A stretch of DNA of 47,304 nt from Spirogloea muscicola (GCA_009602725.1 WELB01000030.1:351904-399207), one strand, 5' to 3'; shown: positions 1 to 15,020, counted from the stretch's first letter. Notes: generated from the sequence alone by a model not told the origin. Numbers and translations: made by a program.

Positions 1-345
1 GCCGCCGCTGCTGACGCCGCCGCCGTCGTCGTCGCCGTCTCTCCGCGAGGGCCCCGGAGGCCCGCCGCCTCGCAAGCTCGGCTCGGCCGCGAGGCCCGTG
101 GCAAGCCCTGCGGCGGCTGCAAGCGGGCCCGCTGTGGAGTAGGGGCGCTCCCGCGTGCCTGCGGCTCTGCGGCGCCGGCGGCGGCGGCCTCCGGCCTTGG
201 CAGCAGCCCTCCTCCCGTGACGGCGGCGCTGCCCTCCGCCTTTGCTCGGAGGCCAGGGCGGGGCAATCTGCCATCGCCGCACATCCCGCACCAGCCGGCG
301 GGGCTGAAGGAGGTGCCGGCGACTGCCGGAGGCGCCAAGGCTCTC

Positions 346-3304
346 ATGGGCGCGGCGGCGGCGCCGCCTTCCGCGGCGCGCCGGCACCACCACCACCCGC
401 CGCTGAGCCCCGCTGTGCGCTATGGCGCGCTCCTTCGCCTCGCGCTGCCCTCCATGCTGCTCCAGAGCGCGGCGCCCGCCGCCATCACCGTCCAGACGGC
501 GCTCCTCGGCCACAAGGCGCGGGAGCTCGTCGCCGTCTGGGCCGTCGTCTCCAGTGAGCTCCTTCCGCCGCCTCCACATGACCGGCCATGGCGCTCGGCT
601 TGGTGGGCTGCTTCGTTGCATCTGGCTGACTGCTGCAAGTCACGACGGCTCAGCGTTCCTTGTGCTCCTTGACCCGCCGCCTGCGCTGAGGCGCATCCTG
701 CCATGTCGTGCTGTGCTGCGCAGCAACCATGAATTCGGCGACGACCGTGTTCAACTTCCTCGTCACGGGCGTGACAGCCAAGGTATGCCGCAGCGCTTCC
801 GAGCAAGCCGGCGTCCTCGTGCCGCAATGAAGCCACGTGAGCCTGCCTTGGTCATCGCCGCTAGCCGTGCCCGCGATTCTCTGGAGGGGCCATGAGCAGT
901 CAAGTCCTCCATTGCCGTGGCCAACCTCTGACAAGCTCTGTGCCGGGGACGCCAAGCTCGGCAGGTGAGCAAGAGCGTGGGCGCGCGAGCGTGGAGCCAC
1001 GTGGGAAGCCGCATCCGGCTGGCGCTGCTGTGCGCTGCGGCTGCGGGCCTGCTGGCACTTGGGCTGCTCGCGGCGGTGCAGCGGCCGGTCTTCGAGCTCT
1101 TTGGCGTCCACGGCGACGTGCGCCGGCCCGCATCGCAGTACTACGTCCTGCGCATGGCCGGCCTGCCCTTCCAGCTCCTCGCCATGTCCACCACCGGCAT
1201 CCTCCAGGGCTACAAGGTGAGCCGATTGCCGCCGCTGCCGCCGCTGTCATCGTCTTGCCGCTCGTCAGCCGCTTGCCCATGGCTGGTCAGTGTGCAGCTT
1301 GGCTCACAGCCCCCTGCTGCTGCTGGAAACATCGTGTGCAGCGCGTGTACGTCGTGGCAGGGCTGAATATTGCGCGGTTGTGCCTGGACGTGCTCGGCAG
1401 CTACCTCGCGCTCTTTGTCCTCGACCTCGGCATCTGGGGGGTCGGCGTGTCGAACCTGGTGGCGCCGGCTGCAGCGGCCGCCGCCGGCTTGGCGCTCATC
1501 CTCAACTTCCCGCCTGAGGACGGCCAGGGCAAGATCATCGTCTTACCTCGGCCTGCCTCCGCGCCCACGCCTGACCCGTCGCTCCATGGCGGAGGCAGCG
1601 ACCGTAAGTCGCTGCCACTGCTGCACCAATGCGAGGAGGGTGGCGGCGTCGGCGTCGGCGTCGGCGTCGGCAGCTTCGGACGGGGGCGCGAGGGCCTGCC
1701 TGACGTCGCCTCCAAGGCGATGCTCGTCAGCTCCTTATCCGGCCACTATGAAGGCGCCGATGGCGGGAATGGTGCCAGCATTGACGACTACGACAAGGGG
1801 CCGTGGGAGTTCATCTGGGACGGCCTGAGCACCATCGTCCGCAGCGGCGTTGTTCAGGTGCCACAACCTCAGCAGCTGTCGCCCCAAGCGCCTGCATACC
1901 GTGGCTGCTTATTGTTGCCCTTAGCTGCCGTTCAACCCAAAGTCTGCCTTAATTGACTGCCATAATGACTCCTGCAGGCATCATTCTTCATGTCACTGGT
2001 GGTCGCGTCGCGGCTGGGCCTGGACGCGGTGGCGGCACATCAGGTGGTGTACCAGCTCTGGCTCATCACTGTGTATGTCGCGGACGGATTCGCCACGGCG
2101 GGCACGATCGTAGGCTCGGACCTGGCAGGCCAGATGGACCGCTCGCAGAATGCGGAGGAGCAGGCGCTGCACCTGCGCGAGCTCCGCATGATGGCGCATC
2201 GCGTCCTCCTCATGGGCACCTGCTTTGGTGCGCCTCCTCGCTGCCACTCAGACGGTGTTTCTGCCGTACATTCTGACACGCCAAATTTATAGTCATTGAG
2301 TCCTGGTGCCGTGCAACTCTGGCTCCTGTTCCGTTGCTTGTGGCGCTAACCATCGCATCGTACTTAGACTTTCTGCCACTTTGCGCTTGCAGGCGTGTTC
2401 ATGTGCGGCGCGTCGCTGCTATTTCGGGAGCAGGTCATTGGACTGTTCACGATAGACCCAGCGACCAAGGTGCAGCTGCGCGCCATCTGGCCGTACCTCG
2501 CCTTTGCCCACCCTCTCAACGCCCTGGTGAGGCTTCATAATAAGCCAGGGGCTTACTACCATGCCATTGAGCATCTGCAGCGCAATGTCTGCTGCGGGGC
2601 CTTGCGAAGCTGCAGTCTGCCTGTGTCCAGTTGCTCAGTGCTCGTCGCCGATGCTGGCTCTGCCCTGTGCAGGTCTTCGTGTACGACGGGCTCATTTATG
2701 CGGCGCAGGCATTTGCATACATGGCCGTCTGCGTCTCTCTCGGCTTCGCTTTCCTCTTCCTGCCTGTGCTCGGTGCGCCATCTCTCATAGCCGGCTCTTC
2801 AAAAGTTGCTGGCTGCATTCAGGCAGCCACCTTGCATGCCTAGCGTGCTTGCAGGTCCAAGATGTTTCACTTCGAATGTGCATCCAGAAAGTCGGATGCC
2901 ACTGCCCAGTACCTTAGGTGCCCATGGCATTGTGGTCCTACCTAGTACTTGGGGATTTGTCAATGCTAGCTGCTTGGCTGTGTAGTGCTAGCTGCTTGGC
3001 TGTGTAAGGTATGCGTATATCTGCCATGATTGGTGAAGCTTCTTCTGCCTCAATGTTGTCCTTCTACCGTGCTTGTCTTGCAGGTGCTGCGCACTTTTAC
3101 TTCCACACTCTCATCTCAGTGTGGGCGTCCAAGGTCGTTCTCAACCTCGTGCGGCTCTCCGCATGCGTCTACAAGATCCACTTCTCATTCCTCTGCCCAC
3201 CACCGGTGCTGCAACCAGTTGTCGTCGATTCCTCTGTGCTTGACCACCACGCACAATCGCTGGATCACTCTGAGGATGACGCGGAGGATGAGGGGCGGAC
3301 ATGA
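346..3304 (+). CDS. MATE family multidrug/toxin extrusion transporter (DinF/EDS5-like)
   Basis: Membrane antiporter of the MATE superfamily, expected to export organic solutes using an ion gradient. Eight phase-consistent exons: 346-553, 724-782, 965-1216, 1342-1857, 1978-2227, 2393-2526, 2673-2772 and 3084-3304, giving about 579 aa. Signatures include ATTVFNFLVTGVTAK in exon 2, GLPFQLLAMSTTGILQGYK ending exon 3, ASRLGLDAVAAHQVV at the start of the second half, and the last helix LISVWASKVVLNLVRL. These match the DinF/EDS5 (plastid DTX44-46) branch better than vacuolar DTX types. The ATG at 346 is the first in frame, but the frame is open to base 1, so a longer N-terminus (perhaps a transit peptide) may lie outside the window. 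Oddities: the segment that usually follows GYK is short, exon 4 encodes a loop with a Val-Gly repeat near 1645-1675, and the C-terminus is acidic. Family assignment is strong; the substrate is unknown. Confidence 0.88.
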
Positions 3305-4122
3305 CTGCAGGCAGAGTGGTCAGTCATGAGATAGGCTGTTGCAAAGTCCAGGCTTGCACGCTTATTCGTGGCATTCTTGTATTAAGTAGTACAATATGAG
3401 GAGACAGAATGCTCTTAATTCGTGATTGAAGCCGGCAAGGTGGATGGATGCGTGCTGCTCTAGCCTGCTCCGGCGAATGTAATAGCAAGGCATCCCATGT
3501 GAAAGTTGGAGGTGGACACTGAAAGCTCACTTCAGACTCTGTGGAGTACTTGGAAAATGAGCTAGCAGTGTGAAAGAGTGAGATAGCAATACCGGAAGCA
3601 GCTTCAATACGTGTATGTCACACTTGCAAGGACTGCAGACTGCAAGCCGGACAAGGCCAGAGACCAACAGAAGTGTCTTGCATGTCAAAACTGGTCTGCG
3701 ACCATGGCCTTGCTTTGCAATTCTGTCTTGGCGCCTGCTTGCTCTAGGTCAACGGCTCATTGAGGACCTCCTCGTGTAATAACTACATGGTATTACTAAG
3801 GGCTCTGAAAGTAACTCCAGGCTGATTATCTAGCATGCCCCTCACTTAGAGACTAAAGTAGATGTTGCCATACACTGAGGAGCTGTCTGGTACCCGTTTG
3901 GATTGCTGCTCGCCCATTTCCATTGGTCTCTGCACATCTCCTCTATGCCAAGCTTTGCCCTGCCCAAGGTGCGACAAGCACGCAAAGCTCTGATGAGTAT
4001 TATGTTTCAATTTTAGCAGCTCCATGTGCGGCTGTACTATGTGAGTGGTGGGCTGATGGTCGTGATATGTGCACTATTGGAGAGCAAATTCGTGTGACTA
4101 GACAGGAATAGGAAGTGAGGGC
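3305..4122. other. Convergent intergenic region, 3' UTRs
   Basis: This lies between the MATE stop and the epimerase stop, which face each other. I see no reading frame with splice support or a family motif; it most likely holds the two 3' untranslated regions. Confidence 0.6.
3478..3482 (+). terminator. TGTAA poly(A)-type signal of the MATE gene
   Basis: TGTAA lies 174 nt after the MATE stop codon. TGTAA is the usual polyadenylation signal of chlorophyte nuclear genes. A second TGTAA occurs near 3776. This is a short motif, so the call rests on position. Confidence 0.45.
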
Positions 4123-6406
<2,284 letters not shown>

Positions 6407-6442
6407 CTGCGGCGGCGGCGGCGGCGCGACGGCGGCGGCTAG

Positions 6443-6471
6443 GTTTTAGGGTTTCAGGGTTTAGGTTTTGG
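6443..6471. repeat. Degenerate telomere-like (TTTAGGG) tract
   Basis: A short run of TTTAGGG-type units (TTTAGGG, then TTTCAGGG, then TTTAGG) lies just upstream, on the transcribed strand, of the first recovered epimerase exon. Read on the minus strand it is CCCTAAA-like, resembling plant telo-boxes. It is flanked by GGC repeats and lies about 130 bp from the single N at 6602. Confidence 0.55.
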
Positions 6472-6601
6472 GGCGGCGGCGGCGGTGGCGGCGGCGGCGG
6501 AGACGGCGGCGGCGACGGCAGCTCCTTCTTGACATATGACGCTCTTGAAGAAGAGGCGACAATGCTGGCGGCGATGGAGGTGCCGTGGGAGGAGGACGAC
6601 G

Positions 6602-6602
6602 N
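6602..6602. other. Single-N assembly join
   Basis: One ambiguous base between an acidic coding-like stretch and a (CGC)n tract. It coincides with the missing N-terminus of the epimerase, so it probably stands for an unresolved gap rather than one miscalled base. Confidence 0.6.
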
Positions 6603-6606
6603 CTCA

Positions 6607-6639
<33 letters not shown>

Positions 6640-7114
6640 GGCCGCCATGCGAGCCTGCCCGAGTCAGCCGGTTTTCTCACCTATCCATTATCCATATGGA
6701 TATTGTCACGGGCACGCCCCGGCGGTAAGAGTCAGGACAATAACCATGACCATAACTGCAACTGTAAACAGTCAGTTCCTCCAGCCGACAGCCACCTGAA
6801 TATCGGTGGGCCTGCGGGCATAGTCCGTGGCCTGTTGTGGCCACAAGCTTCTGGGCTAGTGGGTTGCCAGCACGCTTCAATACTGTGCGAGCAACATGTG
6901 TAAGTGGCGCACGACTGTGTACGTGCGTCTCTGCATGACAGCCGCGGGCGGGCCCCACCGCAACACCCCGGCTTCGTCGCCGCCGCCTGCAGCCGTCCCG
7001 ACGAGCAGGAGCGGCGTTCCACGGCCTGCAAGGCTTCCACTGCGCCGCACTCCGCAAAGAAGAACGCGTCGCCGCAGTCGGCCATTGCATCATCCCAGAT
7101 TGCCCAGAACTTCG

Positions 7115-7965
7115 TCAGTCATCATTAGGACCTCCTTCGTCTCCCTCCCCATCGCCTGTCACCTCGTGTTCCGTGGGAAGTCCGTCGTCTGCATCGCCTC
7201 CAATAGCCCCGTCCTCTGTCAGCGTGTCTACAACCTGATGAGGCTCCAATATATATTTGTGTTGGTTGTGCAGCTGCAGAAGGTTTTCAATAGTACTGGC
7301 CTTCTCGAGCTTGTGACATGGAGGTGTTGCGTGTCACCACCGGCCTTGCCACTTGCAGTACATGTGGTAATTGATCTGGCGAGCGAGCACCAATGCGGAG
7401 TGCCACCCACCGGATTTCAGGCACACATGCTCAACACTACTGTGAATTGCCATGCTAGGTTGTTGCATGCTTTGACCTTGCAACAGGCCTCTTGACAGCA
7501 AGCGACTATAATGGACAGTTTGGAGGACGCCCGTACGAGTACATACATGGAAAGGGTCTTCAAAATCATTCACAAACCACGTCGCTGCTCTGCATGTCAC
7601 AACCTGCTATCAGCTTGCCATCTTGGCTTGCCACAGCATCTGCGCCTGCTCAGTAGCAGCCAAGTGTGTGCCAACCAAATTGTCACAGAAGCAAATGTTT
7701 ACAGATGCCGCACAAAGTCTGGGGTCCAAATTAATGGGTTCAGCAGGCCATAGACATGACCAGTGGCTTCTGAGCATTTGAGCATATTTACTGTTGTGAA
7801 GATGCACTGCTGACCTTTGTACTGCTGCACTCCCACGAGTCTCATGAACAAGATACCTAGACATAGAATCTGACTGATCGACAAGCATTCATCTTGGCAA
7901 CCCTCCTCGGCGACCTCCTCAGCACCTTTTACCTTCTGTGCATACTTGCCTGTGGCGTATCTCAT
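7115..7965 (-). CDS. Hypothetical small acidic-tailed protein (109 aa)
   Basis: I do not recognise this protein. Four exons join with matching phases: 7965-7933, 7873-7815, 7589-7547 and 7309-7115. The product starts MRYATGKYAQK, continues SRYLVHETRGSAAVQ and AATWFVNDFEDPF, then LEKASTIENLLQLHNQ, and ends in an acidic tail (GDGEGDEGGPNDD). Donors are GTAAAA, GTCAGC and GTATGT, and the acceptors are ordinary AG. The frame stays open upstream of the ATG (SSEAPDRVF), so this could be the end of a longer protein, although only about 400 bp separate it from the acetyl-CoA synthetase stop. The agreement of three introns in phase is the main support. Confidence 0.5.
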
Positions 7966-8380
7966 GAAGACTCGATCAGGCGCTTCGCTACTTTGACAAG
8001 CAATTCACCAGAGCGACCAGCAGCATGACACGTGTTGATTGGAACACCCAACAGCCTGGCATGCAGTAATCGTGATATGCATGACCCAATGCTAGCTGTG
8101 ACTGGCAGATCCCCATGCATCACATGAGCTACAGGAGTTGTCTAATATTACGCTACTATGAGCAACCGGTAAATTGACGTGATCGCCAGCAAAGAATGCG
8201 GGGCAAGAAATGCTTGCCGGAGGGCATCTGAGGTCGCGAGCCACCATGCACAGGACCATGCACAGGTTTTTGACATGGGTGTCAGATTGGTGATTGCAGA
8301 GGTAACAGACGGCCAAGGCAGAGGCCTGCCAATGAAGCATAACGCTCGTCCTTCTCTTGGACGAGTCATCATTCGAGTCA

Positions 8381-11300
8381 TCATTTGCCTCTGAGCTCGA
8401 TGAGCTGCTGGACGACAGATGGGTCTGCTAGTGTGCTCGTGTCACCTTTCCAGGCAGCATAGATGCAAGATGTCAGAAACAAGAGAGCTGCATCCTCACC
8501 CATCCATTCTGATTGTGCTCAATTGACAGGGTCACTCTATGTATGTCGTAATGGCAAGCAAGACGGCCATCTTACCCAGCGAGTCTAGATCATTCGCTGC
8601 CAGCTTGCGCAGGATCCGCCGCATAATTTTCCCCGACCTCTGTGGGACAGGAGGGAGGCAAGATGTGAACCAAGCATCACTGGAGACAAAGCAGTCAACA
8701 ACATCATGGGCTCTCTATTGCTGATGTAAGCCTGATACAAGGCACTGATAGATACACTTATCTAGGAAGCAATGAAAAAGGTTGGCACAGACCTGCAATA
8801 TACCTAGCAAAATAAACTGCTGGCGAGTCATAGAGGTTGTAAAACGAGAAATCTTACTGTCTTGGGCAGGCCTGGAGCCCAGTGGATGACATCTGGGGTG
8901 GCGAACGCTCCAATGTGATGTCTCACGGACTGGCGGAGAGCTGCTTTGATGCTGTCGCTGGGCTCAACCCTACAATACAGCAATTCAACATCGGTGGTTG
9001 TTCAAGATTGGATTGCAGCTCTGCTTTTATTGAATAGAAGCCCATTGGTTGCTTGTCTACGACCAGGAATTTTTGACATCCCATGTGCCTCATCTCTGCC
9101 TGCTATCGTCAGCACCAAGTATGTTGCTGGACCCTACCCCTCCATGAGAGTAACGAAAGCATAGATTCCCTGGCCCTTGATGGGGTGCTCGTAACCCACC
9201 ACAGCTGCCTGCATTTCGCGCAATAGCAATTATCAGAAATGAAGTAGTAATTTCGTCCATGAACACCTGCTTTAACCTCAACTCCTGATACGAAAGCCCG
9301 CTTGGGCGCAACCAGATAGGGACTCAATCATTGGAACGTGCAATGTTGCAGGTTTTGGTACAACAAGCACCCAAACATTCCAAACGACATCCAATCTGCT
9401 CTTACCTCTGCACATGATTCATGACCAACAAGGGCGCTCTCTACTTCGGCAGTCCCAATGCGGTGGCCACTGAGCAGAAGCAAAGGTATGACTTAGTGAA
9501 TACCAGCATCCATGGCAAGTGCTATGACATTTATCACCGCGTTCGGTGGACATTTCAGGCGGATGAGAAGAGTCTCATACATACCTGACATTAATAACGT
9601 CATCTACTCGGCCAGTTAACCAATAGTAGCCATCGCTATCTCGTCTACAACCGTCCCCAGTGAAATAGTATCCCTACTTGACATCAGCAAACAGCTGGGG
9701 AGGTCAGTGTCACTTTAGCTGTATTTCAGTCTTTGTGAGCTCCTGATCTGAGGCACTTGGTCAACGACCTGGAGTCAGGAGGCGACTAGCCCCTTTGTCT
9801 GCATTGAAGAAAATCAACTACTAACTTGTTTGACGAGTCTGTATTGTATCTACATATACTTTGAATGCCGCAAAGTAAGTTGCCTCAAAACGCTTGTGAT
9901 CCCCACGGACAGTGCGCATGCAGCTTGGCCACGCCCTTTTGATGACAAGGTATCCACTGCAAGGCCCCTGAAAAAGCGCAAAAGCACAAGCATTTAGCAT
10001 GCACACTGTGCAAGGACACGACTAGTGTGACACAAAAGGTAAGACTGAGAGATAGTGCAGCATACAATCGATACTTTATTTGAAGCACTACTGTCAATTA
10101 TAGCAATGTATAAGCAGTGTATGATCATTTCGGCTTCGGACCCTTGTTGACACGGAATCATGTGGACTTACATCAAGCTCCTTTCCATTCTCGTCAAGTA
10201 CTGCTGGCTCAACTCCAAAGAAAGGCAGCGTAGCTGAGCCTGGTTTCAGCGGCCAAGCTCCAGGGAGCGGTGTGATCTGTTGCCAGCTAGGAGTTAGTTT
10301 AAGGCATCAGCTATATAATTGATTTCTCAAGGAGGATCAATGCTGGAATGATGTTGCCTCTGCAGGTAAAGTGGAAAGCTAGTGATACCAAACAAAGTTA
10401 AGCTAGGATCCTGGCACATTCTTTTTGGTACTCTGCAGCAGTGGTGGAACTAGCATGTGCACACCATGATACCGCCTGTCTCTGTCTGCCACCATGTGTC
10501 GACGATTGGGCACCTTGTCCTGCCTATCACGGTGTGATACCACCTGCCCGAAAGATTTCGGCAGTCAATGTACTGTGGCAGTAAGCGCGAGCAATGAGCC
10601 ATGAGGAAGGACGTGTATTGGGTATTCATGAAAGCTCCAAAGTAAATGACACCAACTTAAAGCCTCAAAGATGAATAAGCGTCAATTGCTCCCAAGTCTT
10701 AATACAGGTAGTGCTAGAACCAAGCAGGAAACTATTGAAGCGGTTAAGCAGCAGCAGCTGCCTTTAATACCTCCATGCTTCGGGGTTTATAGGTTCGCCA
10801 ACGCTTCCCAGAAGCCTCAAGGATGATAAAGAATACTTCAGAGGATACTGCAGCATGCACATAAGCATGTAAGCCAGCCAAGCTTATCTAAACATGTCAG
10901 TGCTTGATAACAATGCATGCATAGTTTAGGAGGTCATGATCATTGACGACTAAGCTACACAGCATGGGTAACTGTGTCGCATCACAAATATAAGATAATG
11001 CATGTACAAGGAGTACTGTCCACCTCATCTCCACACCGCATGAGCGCCCGTATAGCGGTGGGAGCTGTGTAGAAGACAGTGACTTTGTACCTGCCAGTAA
11101 TCACCAGGATAACGCAGTTGGACTAAATCAACACTTCAACAAATCTGCTTACGATGTAATCGCATAGCCTGCGCCAACAGTACTGTATGTTTTGGACATT
11201 ATAAATAAACAGCTGGCTAGAAGAGTGCATCACTGACTTATCGATAACTTCCCAACAGCGTCCAGCATCTGGGTGGGTTGGTACACCCTCAAAGACCACA

Positions 11301-14091
11301 ACTGTGGCTCCATTTAGAAGCGGACCATAAGTCAGGTAGCTGTGGCCAGTGATCCACCCACAGTCTGCCGTACACCTACAACCCATGCAGTGGTGTTGGG
11401 CTCAGTGGTGTTGGGCTCAGATTGAAGCAGCTGTAGCCCCATGCCGGGAAAATCTGCTGATTTTGATCGCTGGCTGAATCAGAAGGTGTGATTCATGCAA
11501 GTAGATGGCTATTTTCTTTTCTGTGGATTGCAAGGCTGAAAATTTTCACACGAAGTTGCATACCAGAATATGTCGTCGTCGTGGTAATCAAAAATGTATT
11601 TGTAGGTGGTAGCAGCGCCAACCATGTACCCAGCTGTGCTGTGTTGTACCCCTTTTGGCTTGCCAGTACTCCCGGATGTATACAGCATAAATAGCGGAGC
11701 CTCAGCATCCATCCATTCCACCTGCAAGTCGACAATATTCAGTGAATTTAGAAAGGGGCTTACAGAGTGCAATGTGGCCAGTACCCAGAATGTTTGCTTT
11801 GCACACACTGTCATTGTGATCCGCTTGCTTCACCAATTGCAAGGAGGGAAGAGCATTGGGGAAGAGATAGCAGAGCCATCTCACAGACAGAAAGCAAACT
11901 CCTCATCTGCTGTAGCTTGACTCAGTCACAGTGGCATGCTTGGGCAGTAAAGACAGCTTGTGCTCAAAGAGTGTCAACTGACAGGACATGTCGATTCTTG
12001 AGCTTCCACCGCATCTTGCCACCAGACATCACGTCCTTCTACCCAAGGGATCTCCTTCCTCTGCAGCTCATGTTGATTGCACAATAATGTCATAATACAC
12101 AGTGCTGCAGTGTGCAAGGACACATGCAGAAAAAATGGATGCGACAACACTCATTCGCATTATTTTGCATGTACAAGCAAGCACGGAAATAGAGTAGTGC
12201 AGGCGGTTGTTCACCTCTACAGCTAGCTTGTTGTCATATATAAGCACCGTCTGGACCTCGAAGTTGTCCTTCTTGCACAGGTTTATTGCACCGTCAACCT
12301 GGGCAAATCTCAACAGAGAGGTGAGGGAGGACTAGCTCCATGCTAAATGGGTGATATATGAAGCTGGTTATGGCAGTTGATCCACGTGTGTGGCCATCAA
12401 GTGTAGTCATCCACCAAGTATATGGTCATTCTCATTGACCATCTTCAAATTCTGAGTTTTGAAGTTACGTACTGTTTGTGTCTGTGTGGTGGAGTGATGA
12501 CTACTGCAACTAATTGACAGCAAAAGTGGATATCGTGTTCTGATGCACCAAGGGCAGCTTCAGCTTAAGGATGCCCTTACAATACTCTTCAGTGCAATAA
12601 GCTTCGTCCCTCGCATAACGGCCGTTGCAGATAGCAGCACTTTTGATCCTGAGTCTTGCATCCTGCCGGCCAGTGACTCGGCAGAGAAGCCGGCAAAGAC
12701 AACCGAGTGCACAGCCCCAATACGTGCACAGGCTAGCATTGCTAGCTCCACAAGGCCGGAGGATGACAAGGAGGTGGTGTTAGGCCTCTAGTATGATGCG
12801 TTGGGTGAGGCCAATCATTTGTCATCCTCTCGAAATGTGGACATAGAGCTAAGATATGCCTTTGCAAGAGAAAGGCATGAGAGCATTTTAGAGTGTCAAT
12901 GACTAAGTTGCACACGTATACTGATATGGAGCTCCAAAATTAGCAGTGAAAAATACTTTCAATACTGACCTGCTGGAAGCTCTGGAACCATTGGCAAGTA
13001 TATGCTGACTGTGTCTCCCTTTACGACATTGATACTCTTCAGGTAGTTGGCTACCTTGCAAACCTGTGCCAGGCAGTATTGAAGGTCACTTGCAAGCTTC
13101 ACAAGAAGTGTCACTCCAACCTTCACAAGAAGTATCACTCCTCCTTGCAGTATTGGGGTCTCACTAGTGCCTGTACCTCGTTGAGGAGTTCTCTGTAGGT
13201 CCAGCTGCCGCTTATTCCAATGTCATTGCCTTCCCAAATAAAGGCCACCTTGTCTCCGCGGCCTGCCTTTACGTGCCTATCGAGAGCATTGTAGCAGATA
13301 TTTGTCTCAGCACCTATGAACCACTTTATGTCCACGGGCCCCTTGCTCGAGTCAAAATTGTAGGACGTGAATGGCTCCTGCAGATAAAGAAACGGAGCCA
13401 ATGAGTTTATCAATGAAGGATGGAGACCAATTTGTGATGACTTGTGCAGCTGCTCGCCTGCTCGTCTGCTGTGTCTTAAGTCTACACAACAAAGTGGCCT
13501 TGACAGTAAGATTGGCCTTGACGAGGATTTCTATAGATTCAGCAGGCGTCCCGCTTCACTGGATGTCAATCTCAGTAGCCTTGCAATAAGCAATTGAGCA
13601 CACATGGCAGCAGGTGAGATTCAGATTGCAGTTACACTTGGTGAGGTTGCACGAGACAAGACATATTATCTGGACAACACTGACGCCTTCAAGGCTCCCC
13701 CGTCTATTGTACTACGGGTACAACGGCTGCATTACGATGGCCTTGTTGCCAGGCGTAGCTTAGGAGACGGAAGGCTGTGGAGCACGCACGTCTTGCTGGC
13801 CAGCCGTCCAGCTGGTGCGCTCAGGCAGGCGGCAGGCCGCGCGGGTGAGCGCACCTCCCAGCTCTTCTCCCAGTGGAAGTCCGCGGCGACGTCGCCCCAG
13901 AAGCCCGCGGGGTCCTCAAGGGACCGCTGGTACATGGCGTCGTACAGCTGGCACGAGCCGACGAGCGCGCGGTCGGCGAAGGCCTTGGGAGGCGGGAACA
14001 GGCGCGCGACCTCGGCGGCGGCCTGCGCGGCGGCGGCGGTGTCGAAGTCCATGAGCTCGCCGGCGTCGTCTGGCGCCGCCGCCGCCGCCAT
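8381..14091 (-). CDS. ACS: Acetyl-CoA synthetase (AMP-forming), 19 exons
   Basis: Activates acetate with ATP and CoA to acetyl-CoA (ANL superfamily). Nineteen phase-consistent exons: 14091-13855, 13377-13177, 13063-12970, 12741-12581, 12298-12215, 12060-11983, 11721-11564, 11375-11238, 11090-11024, 10847-10771, 10543-10465, 10276-10172, 9967-9860, 9673-9585, 9469-9406, 9208-9138, 8969-8858, 8639-8576 and 8445-8381, totalling 683 aa, normal for the family. Motifs in order: [25 protein letters not shown], the P-loop-like [75 protein letters not shown], and the catalytic-lysine motif [16 protein letters not shown] near the C-terminus. The start at 14091 is the first in-frame ATG; the frame stays open upstream without another ATG. 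The Ala-rich N-terminus is not a clear targeting signal. No missing key motif seen. Confidence 0.95.
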
Positions 14092-14159
14092 GGCGGCCGC
14101 CTCTGCCGGCGACGCAGGCCGCAGGGGCGGGACGGCCAGAGCTCGCGCTGCCAACTGGC

Positions 14160-14410
14160 CCGGGGGGGGTGCGGCCGTTACGGCTCCGCTTCACGCCAGA
14201 CGCCACTGCGCTGGCCGAGACGGTGGTTTCGGGCTTTCTGAACGGGGCGGCGTGGCTCCCGGTGGCCTCCAGGTGCTGCAGCCGGGCCGCAGCCCCAGCT
14301 TGTCCTGCGTGGAAGGCTGCAGCCCACTTGTCCGCGAGGCATTGGCACAAGCGGATAAGCGGAACCCTCGGTCCGCGGCCGTCGTGGCAGGGGTCCAGCC
14401 TGAGCTGGTC
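14160..14410 (+). mobile_element. Possible retroelement fragment upstream of ACS
   Basis: The stretch near 14378-14405 (GGCCGTCGTGGCAGGGGTCC core) is repeated in inverse orientation near 18615-18640, inside retroelement-like sequence. In plus frame it reads AAVVAGVQ; the other copy reads TAVVAGVQ. No complete element or target-site duplication was found. Confidence 0.35.
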
Positions 14411-14452
14411 TAGCTTCGGAAGAAGTGGAATGGAAGCGCGGCCAAATTGACT

Positions 14453-15020
14453 GGTGGATGTAAGAGGCCAGCCCAAAACAATGGACAAGTTGAATGGAAG
14501 CTTTCTTAAAAAACGGAAGTGGCTCTCCCAATGGGGGCAACAGCTGTGATAAGCCAGCCCGAAAAGAATTGACTAGTTTCGAAGGGGCCAGACTAAGAAG
14601 GGGCCAGAGGAATGTGCTCGCCCATAGAGAAGAGTGACTGGCAAAGCCAGCCCAAAAGGGGCCAGAAGCGCTAATTCAGAAAATGGGGGAGGATGTATCA
14701 CTCAATAACAACGAGGGAGAGTCCGACAGACTAGCTGGCGGAAAACAATTCCCCATCATAAAAAGGGGCGATGCTGTGCAAGGAAAAGTCACCTCAGCCA
14801 AACGGTGGCGAGGGCTGTCAAAGAAAGCGCTGTTGTCTGGAAACGCTGTTGATTGGAAGCGCTGTTGTTTCGAAGAAAGAAAGAATGAGCCAGCCCGAAG
14901 AAGATGTCAGAGTTCGAAGGGGTTGGAAGATAAGAACGACAGCTCTTCCAATGGCTGTGAGAGGGCAGTGCCCAAACGAATGTATAAAGCCGCTAAAAGA
15001 CACAATTGAGCAAGTACAAG
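14453..15020. repeat. Degenerate repeat tract with recurring GCCAGCCCRAAA motif
   Basis: The word GCCAGCCC followed by AAAA or GAAR recurs at 14467, 14553, 14646 and 14889, spaced 86-243 bp apart, and once more near 30628 beside retroelement remnants. A three-fold GCGCTGTTG/ACGCTGTTG tandem lies near 14828-14870. No supported gene overlaps it. It probably derives from a decayed repeat. Confidence 0.45.

Larger units (their letters stand above)
6407..7114. other. Low-complexity join region without a confident gene
   Basis: Holds GGC/GCC repeats, the telomere-like tract, an N at 6602 and unspliced ORFs. A plus-strand frame at 6529-6600 encodes an acidic, protein-like stretch (YDALEEEATMLAAMEVPWEE) that runs straight into the N and a poly-Arg (GCC) tract. 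It could be the edge of a different gene brought here by scaffolding. A minus-strand ORF from 7085 begins MADCGDAFFFAECG and has no family I recognise. Confidence 0.4.

Noticed and set aside
8092-8380. Minus ORF downstream of ACS
   Set aside because: It lies in the probable ACS 3' UTR and has neither motif nor phase-matched exons.
13604-14413. A 269-codon plus ORF
   Set aside because: It is antisense to ACS exon 1, compositionally biased, and has no family motif; its end overlaps a retroelement-like piece.
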